Shown: positions 36,252 to 47,856, counted from the first letter of the stretch. The stretch is 64,000 nucleotides of DNA from Gerris lacustris (GCA_951217055.1 OX578286.1:32589307-32653306); one strand, 5' to 3'. Notes: generated by a model from the sequence alone, not told the origin. Numbers and translations are program-made.

Positions 36252-36599
36252 TTTTTTTTTTTTTTTTTACCGGGGGACTTTTTACACATCCATCAAACCC
36301 GGGTTAGGGACCGAAATCTTCACACGGTCGTGTGAAGATATGGTCGTCAACCATGACTCCCCTCCTAGTTGTATTACAACCAGGAGTGTCATCATCATGG
36401 TTTCCAGGCCGAAACCTGGTGGTGCCACTCTTTCGAGGAGCTTCCCACTTGTTTAAACAATGCTGGGTGGACATTGAGCGGGGGGCCTGGTCTGGGAATC
36501 GAACCCAGAGCTGCGGTCACCTTCTGACCCGGCTCGATGCTGCTTAACTTGTCTTATCGCAAGGCGAGCGCTCTAGCTTCCGAGCCATCCAGGCCCCCC
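36252..36599 (-). mobile_element. tRNA-derived SINE (family 3), copy 1, with 11-bp target duplication
   Basis: On minus it begins GGGGGGCCTGGATGGCTCGG (A-box region) and has B box GGTTCGATTCCC (complement at 36494-36506). It ends in poly(A), seen as poly(T) at 36252. The identical 11-mer TGGATTGAATG flanks it at 36241-36251 and 36600-36610. Body contains CCAGGAGTGTCATCATCATG (plus). Confidence 0.88.
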
Positions 36600-36610
36600 T
36601 GGATTGAATG

Positions 36611-36998
36611 CTCTATGTTCAGGTATTCTGGCCTCATCCAGCCGACTTCTCCCTTCGGTCAGGGTATTTCAAACACAAGTCAAAGCACTCTTGTCCAGGT
36701 ATCTCCTCATTATTTGCAGTACTCTTCCATATTCTCTCGATTCCCAGTCAGTTGCAAGTGCGCTAGTTTGGAAGTTTTAAATTTAATATGGTACTTTCAT
36801 TCAATCATTATATCTCAATAGTATGCAGGAGTGGATCTGTAGACAAAACTCAGGAACTTGGCTTTGAGATCTAATATTTTTTTATTATTTTTTTTTTTTT
36901 AAATTTGATATATTACTTTCATTCAAAGAACAGCATTAGATCCCAATAATAAGGAGGAATACCCTTTTTAGGGTCTGTAGACAAAACCGAGAACCCTA
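36611..36998. repeat. Dispersed repeat R, copy 1
   Basis: Nearly identical over about 390 bp to 38642-39035, starting CTCTATGTTCAGGTATTC and ending TAGACAAAACCGAGAACCCT. No frame is conserved with intact coding character. Confidence 0.9.
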
Positions 36999-37387
36999 AT
37001 TTTTTTTTTTTTTCCGGGGGGATTTTACACCCGAAGACTCAGGCCACTTAAGTGGGCCCATCGAACAAACCTGGGTTAGGGACCGAAATCTTCTCACTTT
37101 TGTGAAAATGTGGTCGGTAACCATGACTCCCCTCCTGGTTGTATTACAACCAGGAGTGTCATCATCATGGTTTCCAGGCCGAAACCTGGTGGCGCCACTC
37201 TTTCGAGAAGCTTCCCTTTTATTTAAACAATGCTGGGTTGACATTGAGCGGGGGGCCCGGTCCGAGAATCGAATCCAGAGCTGTGGTCAGAAGTGTTCAC
37301 CCATCTATCTACTGACCCTGCTCGAGGCTGCTTAACTTGCGTTATCATACGGCAAGCGCACTAGCCTCTGAGCCACCCAGGCCCCCC
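36999..37387 (-). mobile_element. tRNA-derived SINE (family 3), copy 2
   Basis: Same head, body and poly(A) tail as copy 1, but about 40 bp longer and with a decayed B box. The 3'-side flank on plus (37388-37398) is again TGGATTGAATG; the other flank is repeat R. Confidence 0.85.
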
Positions 37388-37398
37388 TGGATTGAATG

Positions 37399-37744
37399 TT
37401 ACCAGGTATGAAATTATTCGAAGAGGATCTCAACCAATTCTTGAAATGCAAAAATAGTGTCCTCGAATAAAACCATAGCAATTTTTCTAATAGAAAATTT
37501 GACGCTGGACATAAAAGTTCCTATAAAAATAGATATTTAAAAAAAAAACATTAAAAAACCACCATTTTTGAGATGTTTATCCTTAAAATTCTCAAATACT
37601 ACGCTTCTCACCATAAAATATCTTGAAGCAAATCTTGTAGAGAATCGAATCACACTAATTTAATTCTAGTTCTTTACATCAAAATGCTTTAAGAATTAGA
37701 GCGTCGGAGATCATCTAAATGGATTGACTAATAAAGTAACAGGA
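37399..37744. other. Intron; nothing recognised
   Basis: No repeat partner, exon or RNA gene found. Confidence 0.35.
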
Positions 37745-37929
37745 TCCTTGACTAAATATCTATTAAGAAAAAGGAATGTTTAGTCCAATGTACTTAGGGA
37801 CAAAGGAATATCCCACTTATTTTGATAAGGGGAGTAACAGTCTAAAGAAGAACATTCCATACACCTTCTTTAGATTGTTACTCCCCTCTGTTTTTTTTTA
37901 TAAGGGGAGTAACAATCTAAAGAAGTGCT
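37745..37929. mobile_element. Four-terminus MITE, reversed and truncated
   Basis: Reverse orientation: the GGACAAAGGAATA spacer comes first, then the internal back-to-back pair, then the outer terminus ending at 37929. The terminus beyond the spacer is missing. Confidence 0.75.
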
Positions 37930-38320
37930 AGGACTCTTTCTTTTGTTTGAACCCATTTAGAAATTATTAAATGAGCTAAAAGGTTGCATTTTACTCTGTA
38001 TTCTCTTTACGTATGCCACTGTATTTAAAAAAAAAAAAATCTGATAATTCAACTAGTTTTCAGTATATCTTTATGTCATTATTATTTAATTTATGTAGTT
38101 AAGAAAAAAATGAATATAAAAGGCAAAAAGTATTTTAAATATTTATATAAATAAATAATATGTAAGAAATTTGTATAAGATTAAGTGTGCAAGAAAAAAG
38201 AGAGTTTAATTTGTTTAAAAAAGTGTATATTATTTTGTTGTAAAATATGTTTTAAAGGAAAGCTGAAGTAATAAAGTTAATTTTGTAAAGTGGTTAGTAA
38301 TAATATGAATAATGACTTAC
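37930..38320. other. Intron; nothing recognised
   Basis: AT-rich sequence up to the donor of the transmembrane exon. Confidence 0.4.
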
Positions 38321-38515
38321 AGGGTCTATTAGGATCTTCTTCGGCTAGAAGTTTTTCTAGTTTCTCAGGGAAGTGTCTTTTGGCACACCAGAAGAGTCCG
38401 AGTATACCCAATACGATGGTGACGGTTATAAGTCCAAGCCAGAATGGTTCTTGAAGCATTCTCTCGGATAGTGGCTTGTACGGGATATGAAGCATTCTTC
38501 GTTCGCACCGACTAC
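38321..38515 (-). CDS. Exon 8: end of third EGF, transmembrane helix, start of cytoplasmic tail
   Basis: Acceptor TTTTAACAG and donor CCCT followed by GTAAGT, both phase 1. It opens with GSRCERR, supplying the last cysteine of EGF3. A short juxtamembrane linker follows, then a hydrophobic helix WLGLITVTIVLGILGLFWCA, then basic and charged residues (KRHFPEKLEKLLAEEDPN). The order of EGFs before and basic residues after the helix implies a type I topology. This exon fixes which exons are extracellular and which are cytoplasmic. Confidence 0.9.
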
Positions 38516-38641
38516 CTGTTAAAAGTTATCAGATAAGTTAATTTTGATTTTATGAAACTCACTCTAACCTAGAATTAGAATCATCGTAAATGTTAAACGA
38601 TGATACTACACAAGATTTGGTTAACACAAGAGTATGTATGT

Positions 38642-39035
38642 TCCTCTATGTTCAGGTATTCAGGCCTCATCCTGCCGACTTCTCCCTTCGGTAAGGGTAT
38701 TCCAAACACAAGTCAAAGCACTCTTGTCCAGGTATCTCCTCATTATTTGCAGTACTCTTCCATATCCTCTCGATTCCCAGTCAGTTGCAAGTGCGCTAGT
38801 TTGGAAGTTTTAAATTTAATATAGTACTTTCATTCAATCATTATATCTCAATAGTATGCAGGAGTCGATCTGTAGACAAAACTCAGGAACTTGGCTTTGA
38901 GATGTAATATTTTATTATTATTTTTTTTTTTTTTTTTAAATTTGATATATTACTTTCATTCAAAGAACAGCATTAGATCCCAATAATAAGGAGGGATACC
39001 CTTTTTAGGGTCTGTAGACAAAACCGAGAACCCTT
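38642..39035. repeat. Dispersed repeat R, copy 2
   Basis: Near-identical to 36611-36998. Here no SINE adjoins, so its ends are clearer: CTCTATGTTCAGG at left and GAGAACCCT at right. Confidence 0.9.
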
Positions 39036-39264
39036 ATAATTTCCTGCATTTGTTTATCGTTAACACACCTGGTCTACAAAAGTATACCAACACAAATATT
39101 TGAAAATTTCAGAAATTTTAAAAACTCACCTGATTTGTTAAATAGCCTACTATTGCTGTAGTTGTACTGAAAGCACATACTGTAACCCACATACTTGGTA
39201 TATCAATGTGATCATTAGTATGAGATATGCCACACTTCTCAGAAAATTTAACTCATTGATGTTT

Positions 39265-39473
39265 AGCCCTGGTGCACATTATGTTGCAGGCATTGCAGGG
39301 CAAGGCAGCACTTTTTTTTCAACAGCAGATTGAGATGCAGAGCTGGGCAGGGCAGTACTAAACCACACGTTGCTTACCCGACGCTAGTGAATCTGGTGTC
39401 TTAATTTGCAGTCTCGTTAATTTCTGCTGTTGAAAAAACTATGCTGCCCTAAAAAACTATGAGCGCCTGGGCT
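39265..39473. mobile_element. Possible MITE with ~60-bp inverted ends
   Basis: AGCCCTGGTGCACAT at left against AGCCCAGGCGCTCAT (reverse complement) at right; TTTTTTCAACAGCAGA recurs inverted inside both ends. No clear target duplication. Confidence 0.55.
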
Positions 39474-39577
39474 TGGACTTAGATTTCTGAAGAGTTATAA
39501 TCCCTGAATTTCTTACAACCAAATTATTAAATTAAAAGCATATGATAAATTAAAACCACATAATAAAATTAAGTTAC

Positions 39578-39934
39578 CTTCCCACCAAGCGTGACATCGA
39601 CAAGTGAAAGAGGCATCATTAGTTTCATGACATTCTCCTCTAGAATCACAAGGATTGGAGGCACAAGGTCTCTGTCTCTTCTCGCACTGCTCTCCTAGGT
39701 ATCCCTCCTTACAGTGACACCTGTATCGTGAAGTACCTGTGAGTTCACATCTCCCGAACACGCAGGGCTCAAGTTCACACAGAGTCAGTCCACATAGCAG
39801 TCCAGTATAGTGGCCAGTACACTGACATCTAGCTTTACCACTAGAGTTGGTGCACTTGCCTCCGTTAAGGCACGGGTTTGGTAAACATGTCTCTACTTCA
39901 ACTGATCCTTTTAATTTAGCTTTATAACCCTCAT
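39578..39934 (-). CDS. Exon 7: three EGF-like domains
   Basis: Acceptor TATGTGTTTCAG, donor GGGAAG with GTAACT, both phase 1, 357 bp. After a linker (DEGYKAKLKGSVEVE) come EGF1 (CLPNPCLNGGKC...CQCTGHYTGLLC), EGF2 (CELEPCVFGRC...CHCKEGYLGEQC) and EGF3 (CASNPCDSRGEC...CRCHAWWEG), whose sixth cysteine is in the next exon. The spacing of six cysteines per domain is canonical. No D-x-D/N-E calcium-binding consensus precedes the domains, so calcium binding is not indicated. Confidence 0.92.
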
Positions 39935-40963
39935 CTGAAACACATATTTAAAATATAATATTAGTTGTTAATACAATAATTTCATAATATGGTCAAAGTA
40001 TAAAAATACTAATTGTTTCTATTTCATGAAAAAAAATTGAATCATGGTTATGTTTTTTTGGCATTAAATCCACATTTCGACAACTCAATGTTTTTCCATG
40101 AAGTGGAGAAAACCAGTATACATTTGTCTAATTGATATAGTAGATGCATCTTAAGCTGTGAAATTATGAAACATTAATCCATTTTGGCCTATTCCCCCTT
40201 ACTCCAGGCTCATTTTCCCAGGCTATAGGCTCATTCAACGACCAATTAATTTCCTATGTTTATTACTAAACGTTAATCGAATCGACGAAGTAGCTTTGAC
40301 GGGAATTTGCCAGAAAACAAGTGTATGCTCAAAAGGACTACTACCGCTACACTAGCAGGTGTGTTACTAACCAGTGCAAGCACTGCAGAAGGATGGGGTA
40401 CCCATCACCATCACATACGAGTGTAAAAGGTTAAGGTTCAAACTGTGCTCGTCGATTCGACTACCATTAGCATTCCAGGGTTAATTATTTGATTATAAAA
40501 TTAACATTTCATCATATTTTATTGTAAAATAAAACATTAGAGCCCCCAAATTTGGAGCTGAAATTCATTTCTCGATTTCGCCTCGGTGTTTGATTTATCT
40601 GAACATGTATGCTAAATTTCGTCAAAATCGGCCCACTAGTTTTAGGCTCCAGGTGTCTACACAGACAGACATTTTTTAAAATCCACTTTTTTGGACTCAG
40701 GGGGACCTCAAAACGTGTAAATCCCCCAAAATCTTAAAAAGGAATTTTCGCGCCATCACAATACGTTCTCTTTATATGATAAAGTAAAAGCAGTAAAATT
40801 TAATCTTTTAGTCAGACAGCTTGAAATAACCCAAAGAGGGGTTAAAATATGACATAACTGAGCCCTTTTAATTCTTTTATAGACCAAAACTAATCAAAAA
40901 TTTAAAACTAGAAGGAACAGTTTGATAATTTAATAAAAAGTTTTTTGTTTTTTTTCCAATAAC
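39935..40963. other. Intron; fragments of dispersed repeat
   Basis: At 40550-40760 lies a module with TATGCTAAATTTCGTCAAAATCGG-type sequence and ACAGACAGAC, like the one at 25206. No gene in the rest. Confidence 0.45.
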
Positions 40964-41317
40964 CTTTATCAACATGAAGAGAAGCATTTAAGGGGAAAGC
41001 AGATCTTCTTCTAGAAGTATATACATGGGTCAGTGTAAGGCTGTTTAAATATGAATCTATAGATAATTGTTCAGGAACAGCTGGAGTTGAGTCGACTGCA
41101 AGAGGAGATCCAACCAGCGGAGTAGCATCTCGATTCTCCAGATGTTCTAACGTTGTCTTAGAAGAGTCCATGAGAGCAGCCGGTCCAGCCAGCTGTTCAG
41201 CCATGGTTTTATGGTCCAGAGGAACAGCACAGAGCAGCCATGTTGTACCATTCGGCTCTGCATAACTGTCTTTCACCTCTAGGTCCACACCTTCACTGCA
41301 ACCCTCGTTAACCAGTA
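40964..41317 (-). CDS. Exon 6: second half of CUB3 and linker to the EGFs
   Basis: Acceptor TTTTTATTATTACAG. The frame begins in the third CUB domain: GCSEGVDLEVKDSY, then TTWLLCAVP supplies the last cysteine pair. About 75 residues of Ser/Thr/Pro-containing linker follow (SPLAVDSTPAVPEQLSIDSY and so on). The donor AAAG followed by GTTATT is weak but keeps phase 1 with the EGF exon. The linker, unlike the domains, has no recognised fold. Confidence 0.8.
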
Positions 41318-41459
41318 CTGTAATAATAAAAATAATTATTTATTTTAGAACCAAAAATAAATTTAATTATGCATTACATTAAATTAATTTTGACTTTAAA
41401 CCCTGGATAAGTTACCTTCAAATACACTTAAATTAAATTGATTTACTCAAATTAAGGAT

Positions 41460-42502
41460 ATTCCAAACCAAACCAAAGAAAACGTGAAATATCGGTGAAA
41501 ACCAACAGGACAGTTTACAAATCCACCTCCAAACATGAAAGCAGGATTCAGGCTCAAGAAATGAGATAGCTTCGACAAGTAGTGGGGTAGACAAGGCGGG
41601 ACAGAGTCCAAACCAAACTATCCAGGGATCGCTAAAATGTGACTCCCTTGATGGACTGGGTCAATAACACCCAGCTAAAGATTTCCTCAGATGCCACTTT
41701 CCTCCCTGTTAGGCTGGAGGATTATCTATGCTTGATTAGCAAGACTCTAGGATTATCATGGGAAGACTCCTTTTAGCTGAAGTCCTGCCTCACATTGAGC
41801 CAATCACCTGGCCTCAAGATTTCACCAGGAAAGATACCAGCAAACTACAGCGAATTGCATCCGGGCACACACGCCTCACCCATACGCTTATTCTGCTAGG
41901 GGACCCGAGGCCTAGATGTCTTAAATGCAGTGAAGCAGATGTCACGACTCGACACTTAATTACAGAATGTCCTGCGCTGCGATCGGCAAGACGGAGGTTT
42001 AGCATAAATGGACCGCTTCCAGTTCTCTTCTCATCGAATGAAGGTCTGAGGTTGATCCTACAAAATGCCATATTTGTTGGCATATATTTTTTTAATTTGA
42101 AGGCATATGGGAGAGAGTTAAAGAATTACACTATAAATGTGGAAACAAAATATTGGGAAAGTAACATAGCATGAAGGTATAGTTAATTGTTTGTACCGCT
42201 AATGACCCACGTGCAGTCAAAGCGGAAAAAACAAAAACAAAAAAAAAACCACCCAGCTAAAGTGGTTCGGACATGTAATACGAATGGATGCCACCCGATT
42301 CCCAAAACAAGCTCTGGAGACAAGGACTGAAGGAAGAAGGAGAGTGACATGGCAGGACACCATTAAGAGCCAAGTACTGAGGCGAGGCATGTCCTGGATT
42401 GACACTTTGGTAGAAGCTAAGGACCGGGACCAGTGGAAGGCTTTCTATCGCCTTCCTACACATAAAGGTAAAAGGTCACCGACTAAGGAAGAAAAAAAGT
42501 GA
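41460..42502 (+). mobile_element. LINE 3' fragment, split by a second LINE
   Basis: The frame around 41650-41680 ends NNTQLK and resumes after the insertion as WFGHVIRMDATRFPKQA, then GRRRVTWQDTI and DRDQWKAF. WFGHVxRM...RxPKxxL...RxxWxD is typical of the C-terminal end of non-LTR reverse-transcriptase proteins of the RTE/CR1-like group. It is heavily 5' truncated. It lies in the host intron on the opposite strand. Confidence 0.75.
41681..42249 (+). mobile_element. 5'-truncated I/Jockey-type LINE with 13-bp target duplication
   Basis: CACCCAGCTAAAG stands at 41668-41680 and again at 42250-42262. The element encodes IASGHTRLTHTLILLGD, then CLKCSEADVTTRHLITECP, the RNase-H/zinc-knuckle C-terminus common in I, R1 and Jockey-like proteins. 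It stops at 42172 and has a short 3' UTR ending in an A-rich tail. About 570 bp survive of an element that should be several kilobases. Confidence 0.85.
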
Positions 42503-42875
42503 TTTTTTACAACTAGGTACTTATTTAACTTTTTAGGTACTTAACTCACATTCAGTTTACTTTGCATTTGTTTATGCTTACATTGTGTACTTTTTGGTTT
42601 ACTTAATTCAACAAACAAGCCATTGAGACTATTAGAATATAGCTATTGAGAATTTTTAGAATTTCATTTTAGAATTTCTCAATGGAAGAAGGGCCCATAT
42701 CACTCCCTCCACCTGACATTCATTACTATAATATACCAAATTTAGAAGAATCGTGGTTGTTTTTCGAGCTCCTGTAAACATTAAAAATGTGACAGGGACA
42801 CATTTATTTCACAGACTTCTTCTGAGCCCTTTTCAATTATACATATCTACTTTTATTTTTAATGTTAATACTGAC

Positions 42876-43055
42876 ACTTAGAGTTGCGAGGTGGACTAAT
42901 AGCCAAATGAATGGTATGTCCGAGCGGAGCTGAGAGTCTTTGTACAAATCTGAGGTTGCTCGGTGGTTCTAAAGGATAATTGACATGTCGTAGCCTCCCA
43001 TCATTTGTACTATTTTCTAATATTATCTGCCTTTCTTCAACCCAGTCTGCACCAA
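42876..43055 (-). CDS. Exon 5: first half of CUB3
   Basis: Acceptor TATTTTTGTTGCAG. Two bases complete a Val codon from the CUB2 exon, then GADWVEERQIILENS and a CUB-like strand pattern, RHVNYPLEPPSNLRFVQRL and HTIHLAISPP. Two overlapping donors exist: CTCTAA followed by GTGTCA, and CTCTAAGT followed by GTCAGT. Only the second keeps phase with the next acceptor (41317) and retains the NEGC cysteine; it is used here. With the first, the next exon would have to start at an internal AG. Confidence 0.75.
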
Positions 43056-43424
43056 CTGCAACAAAAATATTATTATAATAATACTAATACATAAAACCAA
43101 GTTGTTTAATAGTCAACACCAAGTTGTTTTTTTTTTCTTCTATAAAAACACGCTTTGAAAATTTTCATAACAATCATAGTTATTGAGTTTTTACCAGCAA
43201 TGTTGATAATCAGTGTGTTTTAGGGTGGGTGACCCTAAAATTTTATAGAAAGCTCTTGCATTGGTACAGAGTTTATGTGACAAGTTTCAAGATTCAGATA
43301 CAGTTGGTTAACAAACACTCATATTTGTTAAATTGCCAGCAGAAGAAATTGAGTGGAGTAAATGAAAAAAAAGACTGCCAATTAGTGTGGCACATAGCTT
43401 CCTCGCATCCTATCATGTACTTTA
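43056..43424. other. Intron with a 5' fragment of the 58222 family
   Basis: 43371-43420 reads GACTGCCAATTAGTGTGGCA plus CATAGCTTCCTCGCATCC, matching the left part of 58222-58270. It is cut at TTA by the Harbinger-like element at 43425. Confidence 0.65.
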
Positions 43425-44239
43425 AGGCGGAAATACACATGCTACTTACTCGCACAAAAACATACGAGTAGCTCGCAGAGGAGAGCTACTGGCATGTGTA
43501 TACATCAAATAGCATGCGAGTAAAAAGCATGAGAGTAAATCGCACGAGGTTTGATTTTTGTCTTGCCAGTAGCACAAGTCGAGGGGAGGGGGAACTGATA
43601 AGGCACGTGTAAACAGGCCTGCCAGCACAAGGTTGCTAGTAGCTAGCACGTCTCCCTCAGCCCTTCAGTCTTCAGTTGCGGGTTCCTTCCTTTCGCGGGT
43701 ATCTGACAACAACTCATCAACTTTCTCCGGAAGCATTCGCAATTGATTCCTAAAACCATTAACGTCCCCGAACCGCATTTCATTTAGTAGGCACTGACTC
43801 GCTCCATGTACTTAATTCCCTTCTAGCTATCCAATCTTTACCCACACTCTTCGTGTCTTTTTATTGTTTTTCATATGTTTTAAAACACAGTTATTTGCAA
43901 GTAACAGAACAACCTGGTTAATTTCATTCCACACTGACACATTCATAAGGTACATTGAAACAATTAATAAAACTATCAAAATTAATTAAATCAAATACAA
44001 TTATTTCATAATTTATTCCGGCTAAAAGAAGGCAAGAAACGATTGCCTGTTTCAAAACTAGAACTGTGGCTGGAATGTGTATTGTCATGTGCTAGTAGCT
44101 CGCACAAGACCGATCATCCGGATGATACTGGCATGCTGTTTCACTGGCAAATATATACAGCGTCTGCAGCATGCCAGCTACTGACATGCTAGTAACTCGC
44201 CGCTGGCATGCTTTTTTACCAGCATGTGTATTTCCGCCT
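43425..44239. mobile_element. Harbinger-like MITE, TTA target, copy 2
   Basis: TTA at 43422-43424 and 44240-44242. Termini AGGCGGAAATACACATGC on both sides. Closely similar to 31976-32770 along its whole length, with small indels, so both moved recently relative to most repeats here. Confidence 0.9.
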
Positions 44240-44329
44240 TTATTGATATATTAATATTAACGTTATATTACTTTATTGTTATATTGCATATTGTGTAAAA
44301 ACTGTTAATAGTTTTTTTAGCGATATTTA

Positions 44330-44765
44330 ACACTTCATAGCGGTGTCGCTGTTGGTTTTACTAAAAAATTGTATTTGTAAAAAATGTTTGTCTTATTGAT
44401 TAGATGAAGTTTGATTTTTTCCCCGACCTAAAATTCTAATTTTAAATTTGAAGTGCACGTTTATGCGAGCGTAGCGTGTGAACTCTTGAACGGATAACGT
44501 CCAAAGAACTCGTCCTGGGCATTGGTAAAATAAACATGTCAACCAAATTTCATCAAAATTGGTCGACATTTACTCTAGTTATCGTCGCACGTTTCAGGAT
44601 TCGCGGTCACACAGACCGACAGACAGGCAGAGAAATACGGAACCAAAAATGTTCCCTGATATCTGAAACGGATTTCTGTCTTGGAATTTTTAAAATCGGA
44701 GACATAAAACTTTTACATTCTTAAAAGTGAACACAATGCTTCCGTTACCTTCGGTAAGCTCGGAA
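44330..44765. repeat. Mosaic of dispersed repeat fragments
   Basis: 44450-44590 matches internal blocks of 22819-23572 (GCGAGCGTAGCGTGTGAAC, GGATAACGT, GGGCATTGGTAAAATAAAC). 44620-44765 matches the right end of the 58222 family (AAATGTTCCCTGAT, TTCGGTAAGCTCGGAAGC). Confidence 0.65.
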
Positions 44766-46255
44766 GCAATACTTTAAAAAAAACCATAATTTATAAATAA
44801 GCTTCAAAGGAATTTAAATATGTATATAAATTTAATTGAATAAAATAAAAATAATAGAATTTTATCAATAAGTCATAAGAAATAAAGGAATGTTATTAGG
44901 AAAAGATAAAAACAAATATGTAATTCGAAAGGTTGATAAAAATAAAGCGACAAAATAAGGGATATGAGGAGTAATAAAACTTCGTAAAAGCTTTAATCTC
45001 ATTTCTTTAAACTTCTGACAAAGGGTCATCAGCTGGCCAGCCTGAGTTAAGGAATTATTAGGTGCTTTATATAATACAAAACTGATATAATTCAAATCAG
45101 ACACAATAAAAAAAAAAAATAAACGAATCAATCAATGCCATTAACCATATTAAGAAGACCAGAATAAATCAGCGTACAATCCCTCCTCACTAATCCAGTA
45201 ATGGTTTCATTAGAATTCAGGCTCTTGAGGCCAATGTATCCCTGCAATTCTTAGAGTATGCAATATGCAATACACTACATTCAAGGTAGGATCAAAAATG
45301 TTAACGAGAAATTTATAGGGATACTGCATCAAAAATGTTAAGAAACACTGCATTAGAGAGTTTATATTAATGGCAACTAAAAATACCTCATTAACAATTT
45401 GCAAGATGAGTGATTTATTTTTTGTAATTACTGTACAGTAAATTATGTAGTCCAGAAAATAACTATAACTTATTAACTCTTATAATGTTTAAAACATGTT
45501 TTTATTGTGAATGGTTAATTATTTATTTAAATAATGCCATGAGGACTTTAATTTCCAATCTGACTTTGGAAGAATATTTTTCACCTATCTTTAATTTCCA
45601 CTTCTATTCAGGATATTTTCTCTGGAAATACAATAGTTATTTATGCACGTAGGAAGTAAAGTAAGCTATTATTCCCTGAGCGAATAAGTTGGTTCTTAAG
45701 CGAAGCCAAAGGAAATCCCTAAATTCCTAGGCGTAGCCGTGGGGATAATGCTAATTAGCTCCCTCGGCTGCACCTCCGGAGATAATTATCGCGAGGGGAA
45801 TTTTAGTACTTTATTGCCGAGGTACATACAATATTTTATCTCCAGTAGGAAGAAAATGCATCTTCATCCATTGCACAAGTTTTATTTATTATTTTAATAA
45901 ATAACACTCGTCACCAACAATCAGCACTTTTAATAGCAGATATAAGAGATTCAATATTAAAAACAAATAAGAATTGCAATTAAACTCTAATAGAAGGTTG
46001 TTTAGATGCAGGTTTAAACAATGATAAGGGCAAATTACAAATAAGGTCAACCTGATTTCAACAACTTCATTATTTTAGCCATTCATTCTCTACTATTTAT
46101 AAAATTATTAAGTTGGCAATCCTTCTTTTTCTCCTTGGTTTTACTTTTCCTCCCTACTTTTTGAGTTCAGTGAAGAAAAGACTTTATTTAGTCCCTCTAA
46201 ACTAATCCAAAATCATAACTTTTTCTCCCTACTGGAGATAAAATATATTGTTTAC
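44766..46255. other. Intron; nothing certain
   Basis: AT-rich, apart from 45640-45850 where a GC-richer segment with many small inverted motifs (CCGAGG, GCGTAGCC) has no partner in the window. No exon found. Confidence 0.35.
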
Positions 46256-46477
46256 CTGTTTTGAAGGTAGCACTGAATCCCGAGCCTGCGGGAGAAGCAC
46301 CAGTGGTGAGCCTGATAAGAAGTCTTTCTTCTCTCGATATATAGATACCTTCGGAGAGAAGCTCACTATGTTGATAAGGACGTAAATGATCCGATCTTCC
46401 ACCTCCTAGCCACAGTTCAACTTCTGCTTCACCACCTACATCCCACTCTTCTATTTCTACCACCACGCGCTTACCAC
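46256..46477 (-). CDS. Exon 4: second half of CUB2
   Basis: Acceptor TTGTGTTTAG, donor AAACAG with GTAAAC, phase 1 on both sides. It encodes GKRVVVEIEEWDVGGEAEVE, then LLSEGIYISREERLLIRLTT and GSGFSATFKT, the C-terminal strands of a CUB fold, where the (S/T)-x-x-x-GFxAxF(K/R) ending is typical. It lacks the usual second cysteine pair of CUB domains. Confidence 0.88.
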
Positions 46478-46612
46478 CTAAACACAATAAACAAATATAG
46501 TCGGTATTGAAATACTCACAAATTTCAAAATTAAAAGGTTAAACATTTTGAAGATAAGTCTGCTCCGAGAAGAAAAATAAGGCAGGTAACAAAAGATCAA
46601 TTTCATTGATCT
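46478..46612. other. Intron; nothing recognised
   Basis: Short AT-rich stretch. Confidence 0.4.
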
Positions 46613-47168
46613 TTTCGCATCCTATCATGTACTTCATTGATTCTATTCTTTAACAAGCCATTATTGTCTAATTCATTTAATTGTGTCCCCTGGTTTTAAA
46701 ATATGTTAATTTTTTAGATGAATTAAAGTATCAATTAAGCAAAAGTTAAAGAGTGCAGACGGTTAAAATTAATCTGGTGCCATCTGCGGTCTACTATGGA
46801 CAAACCATTCAAATTTCATTAAAAAAATCAGATGATGAGTACTTTAGAAGACAGGTGTAAATAAACGTATGTTTGTGCACATGTGGAAGAGAAACAAATG
46901 GGCACAGATGGTTGGTACTTATATGGGACCAACAATAGGCTAATTATGACCTAACACCCAAATTTCGTTAAAATTGGACAAGTAGTTTTTAAGATATGTT
47001 AATTCCCAATAATTGAGTGACATACAGACACAGAACCAAAAATATTCCCTGATATCTGAAACAAATTTCTGTTTAGGAATTTTTGTAATTGATGACAAAA
47101 TATTTTTGTTCTTCAGAATGATCATATTCACATAGCTTCCGTGTTACCTTCGAAAAGCTCGGAATCAA
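46613..47168. repeat. Copy of the 58222 repeat family
   Basis: Begins CGCATCCTATCATGTACTTC and runs through ACAAGCCATTATTGTCTAAT and AACTTATATGGGACCAACAA-type blocks to GTTACCTTCGAAAAGCTCGG. Same order as 58222-58815, more decayed. Confidence 0.75.
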
Positions 47169-47641
47169 AATTTCCAGTCTTTAGAGGTAAACAAAGTACT
47201 CATATTTAAATAGTTTAAAGGTGATATTTCATCGTTTATTTTGGGACATCTTCAAACCTTGTTAGAGTTTATATTATTACTAGTAATATATAAAATGGGA
47301 AAATAACTTATTTTAAGAATAAAGTTTACAAGTACATATGTACTTTCAGTACACATAAAGGCTCTGTAGGAAAATTAACCAATCAGACGAATTTGTCAAC
47401 CTGAATAATTAGCACGTTCCAAGATGATCTCCATTTAAATGTTTGTTTTAGCGATAACTTTTGAATTGCTTAGTCTAATTACGTGAAAGAAAATGCCTTT
47501 AAAATCATTTATATCATTCAAACATAATAGAACTACTCCAAAGTCTCTAGCTCAAACTGATCTAAAGATAATTGGAGGGAGGGGGTTATTTTTGATGTCC
47601 TCGGCTTAGTCTACGCACCCTATAAAAGTAAATATATTTAC

Positions 47642-47856
47642 TTGGAGCAAGGATGGTAGCAGAGCAGTCTAGGTTTGGGAGGAGATAGTCAGGGTAGTTA
47701 GGCGAGTAGAGACGTCCTGTGGATGCAGGAAGTGTTATGGACGGACACCACGACATTTCCACTGCCTTATACTCCAGTCTCCAACCTCGTCCGCTCACAG
47801 AGTAATCTGAACGGAATCTCACAACACCGACGTTACCCGCAGATGACAATTTCAAG
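47642..47856 (-). CDS. Exon 3: end of CUB1 and start of CUB2
   Basis: Acceptor TTTTTATCTGTTTTTAG, donor CTCCAA with GTAAAT. It encodes the CUB1 ending VRFRSDYSVSGRGWRLEYKA and then the CUB2 beginning CPSITLPASTGRLYSPNYPD, YLLPNLDCSATI. The G-x-xxSPNYPxxYxxxxxC signature of CUB domains is plain. A single exon spanning a domain boundary shows that introns here do not all sit at module edges. Confidence 0.93.
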
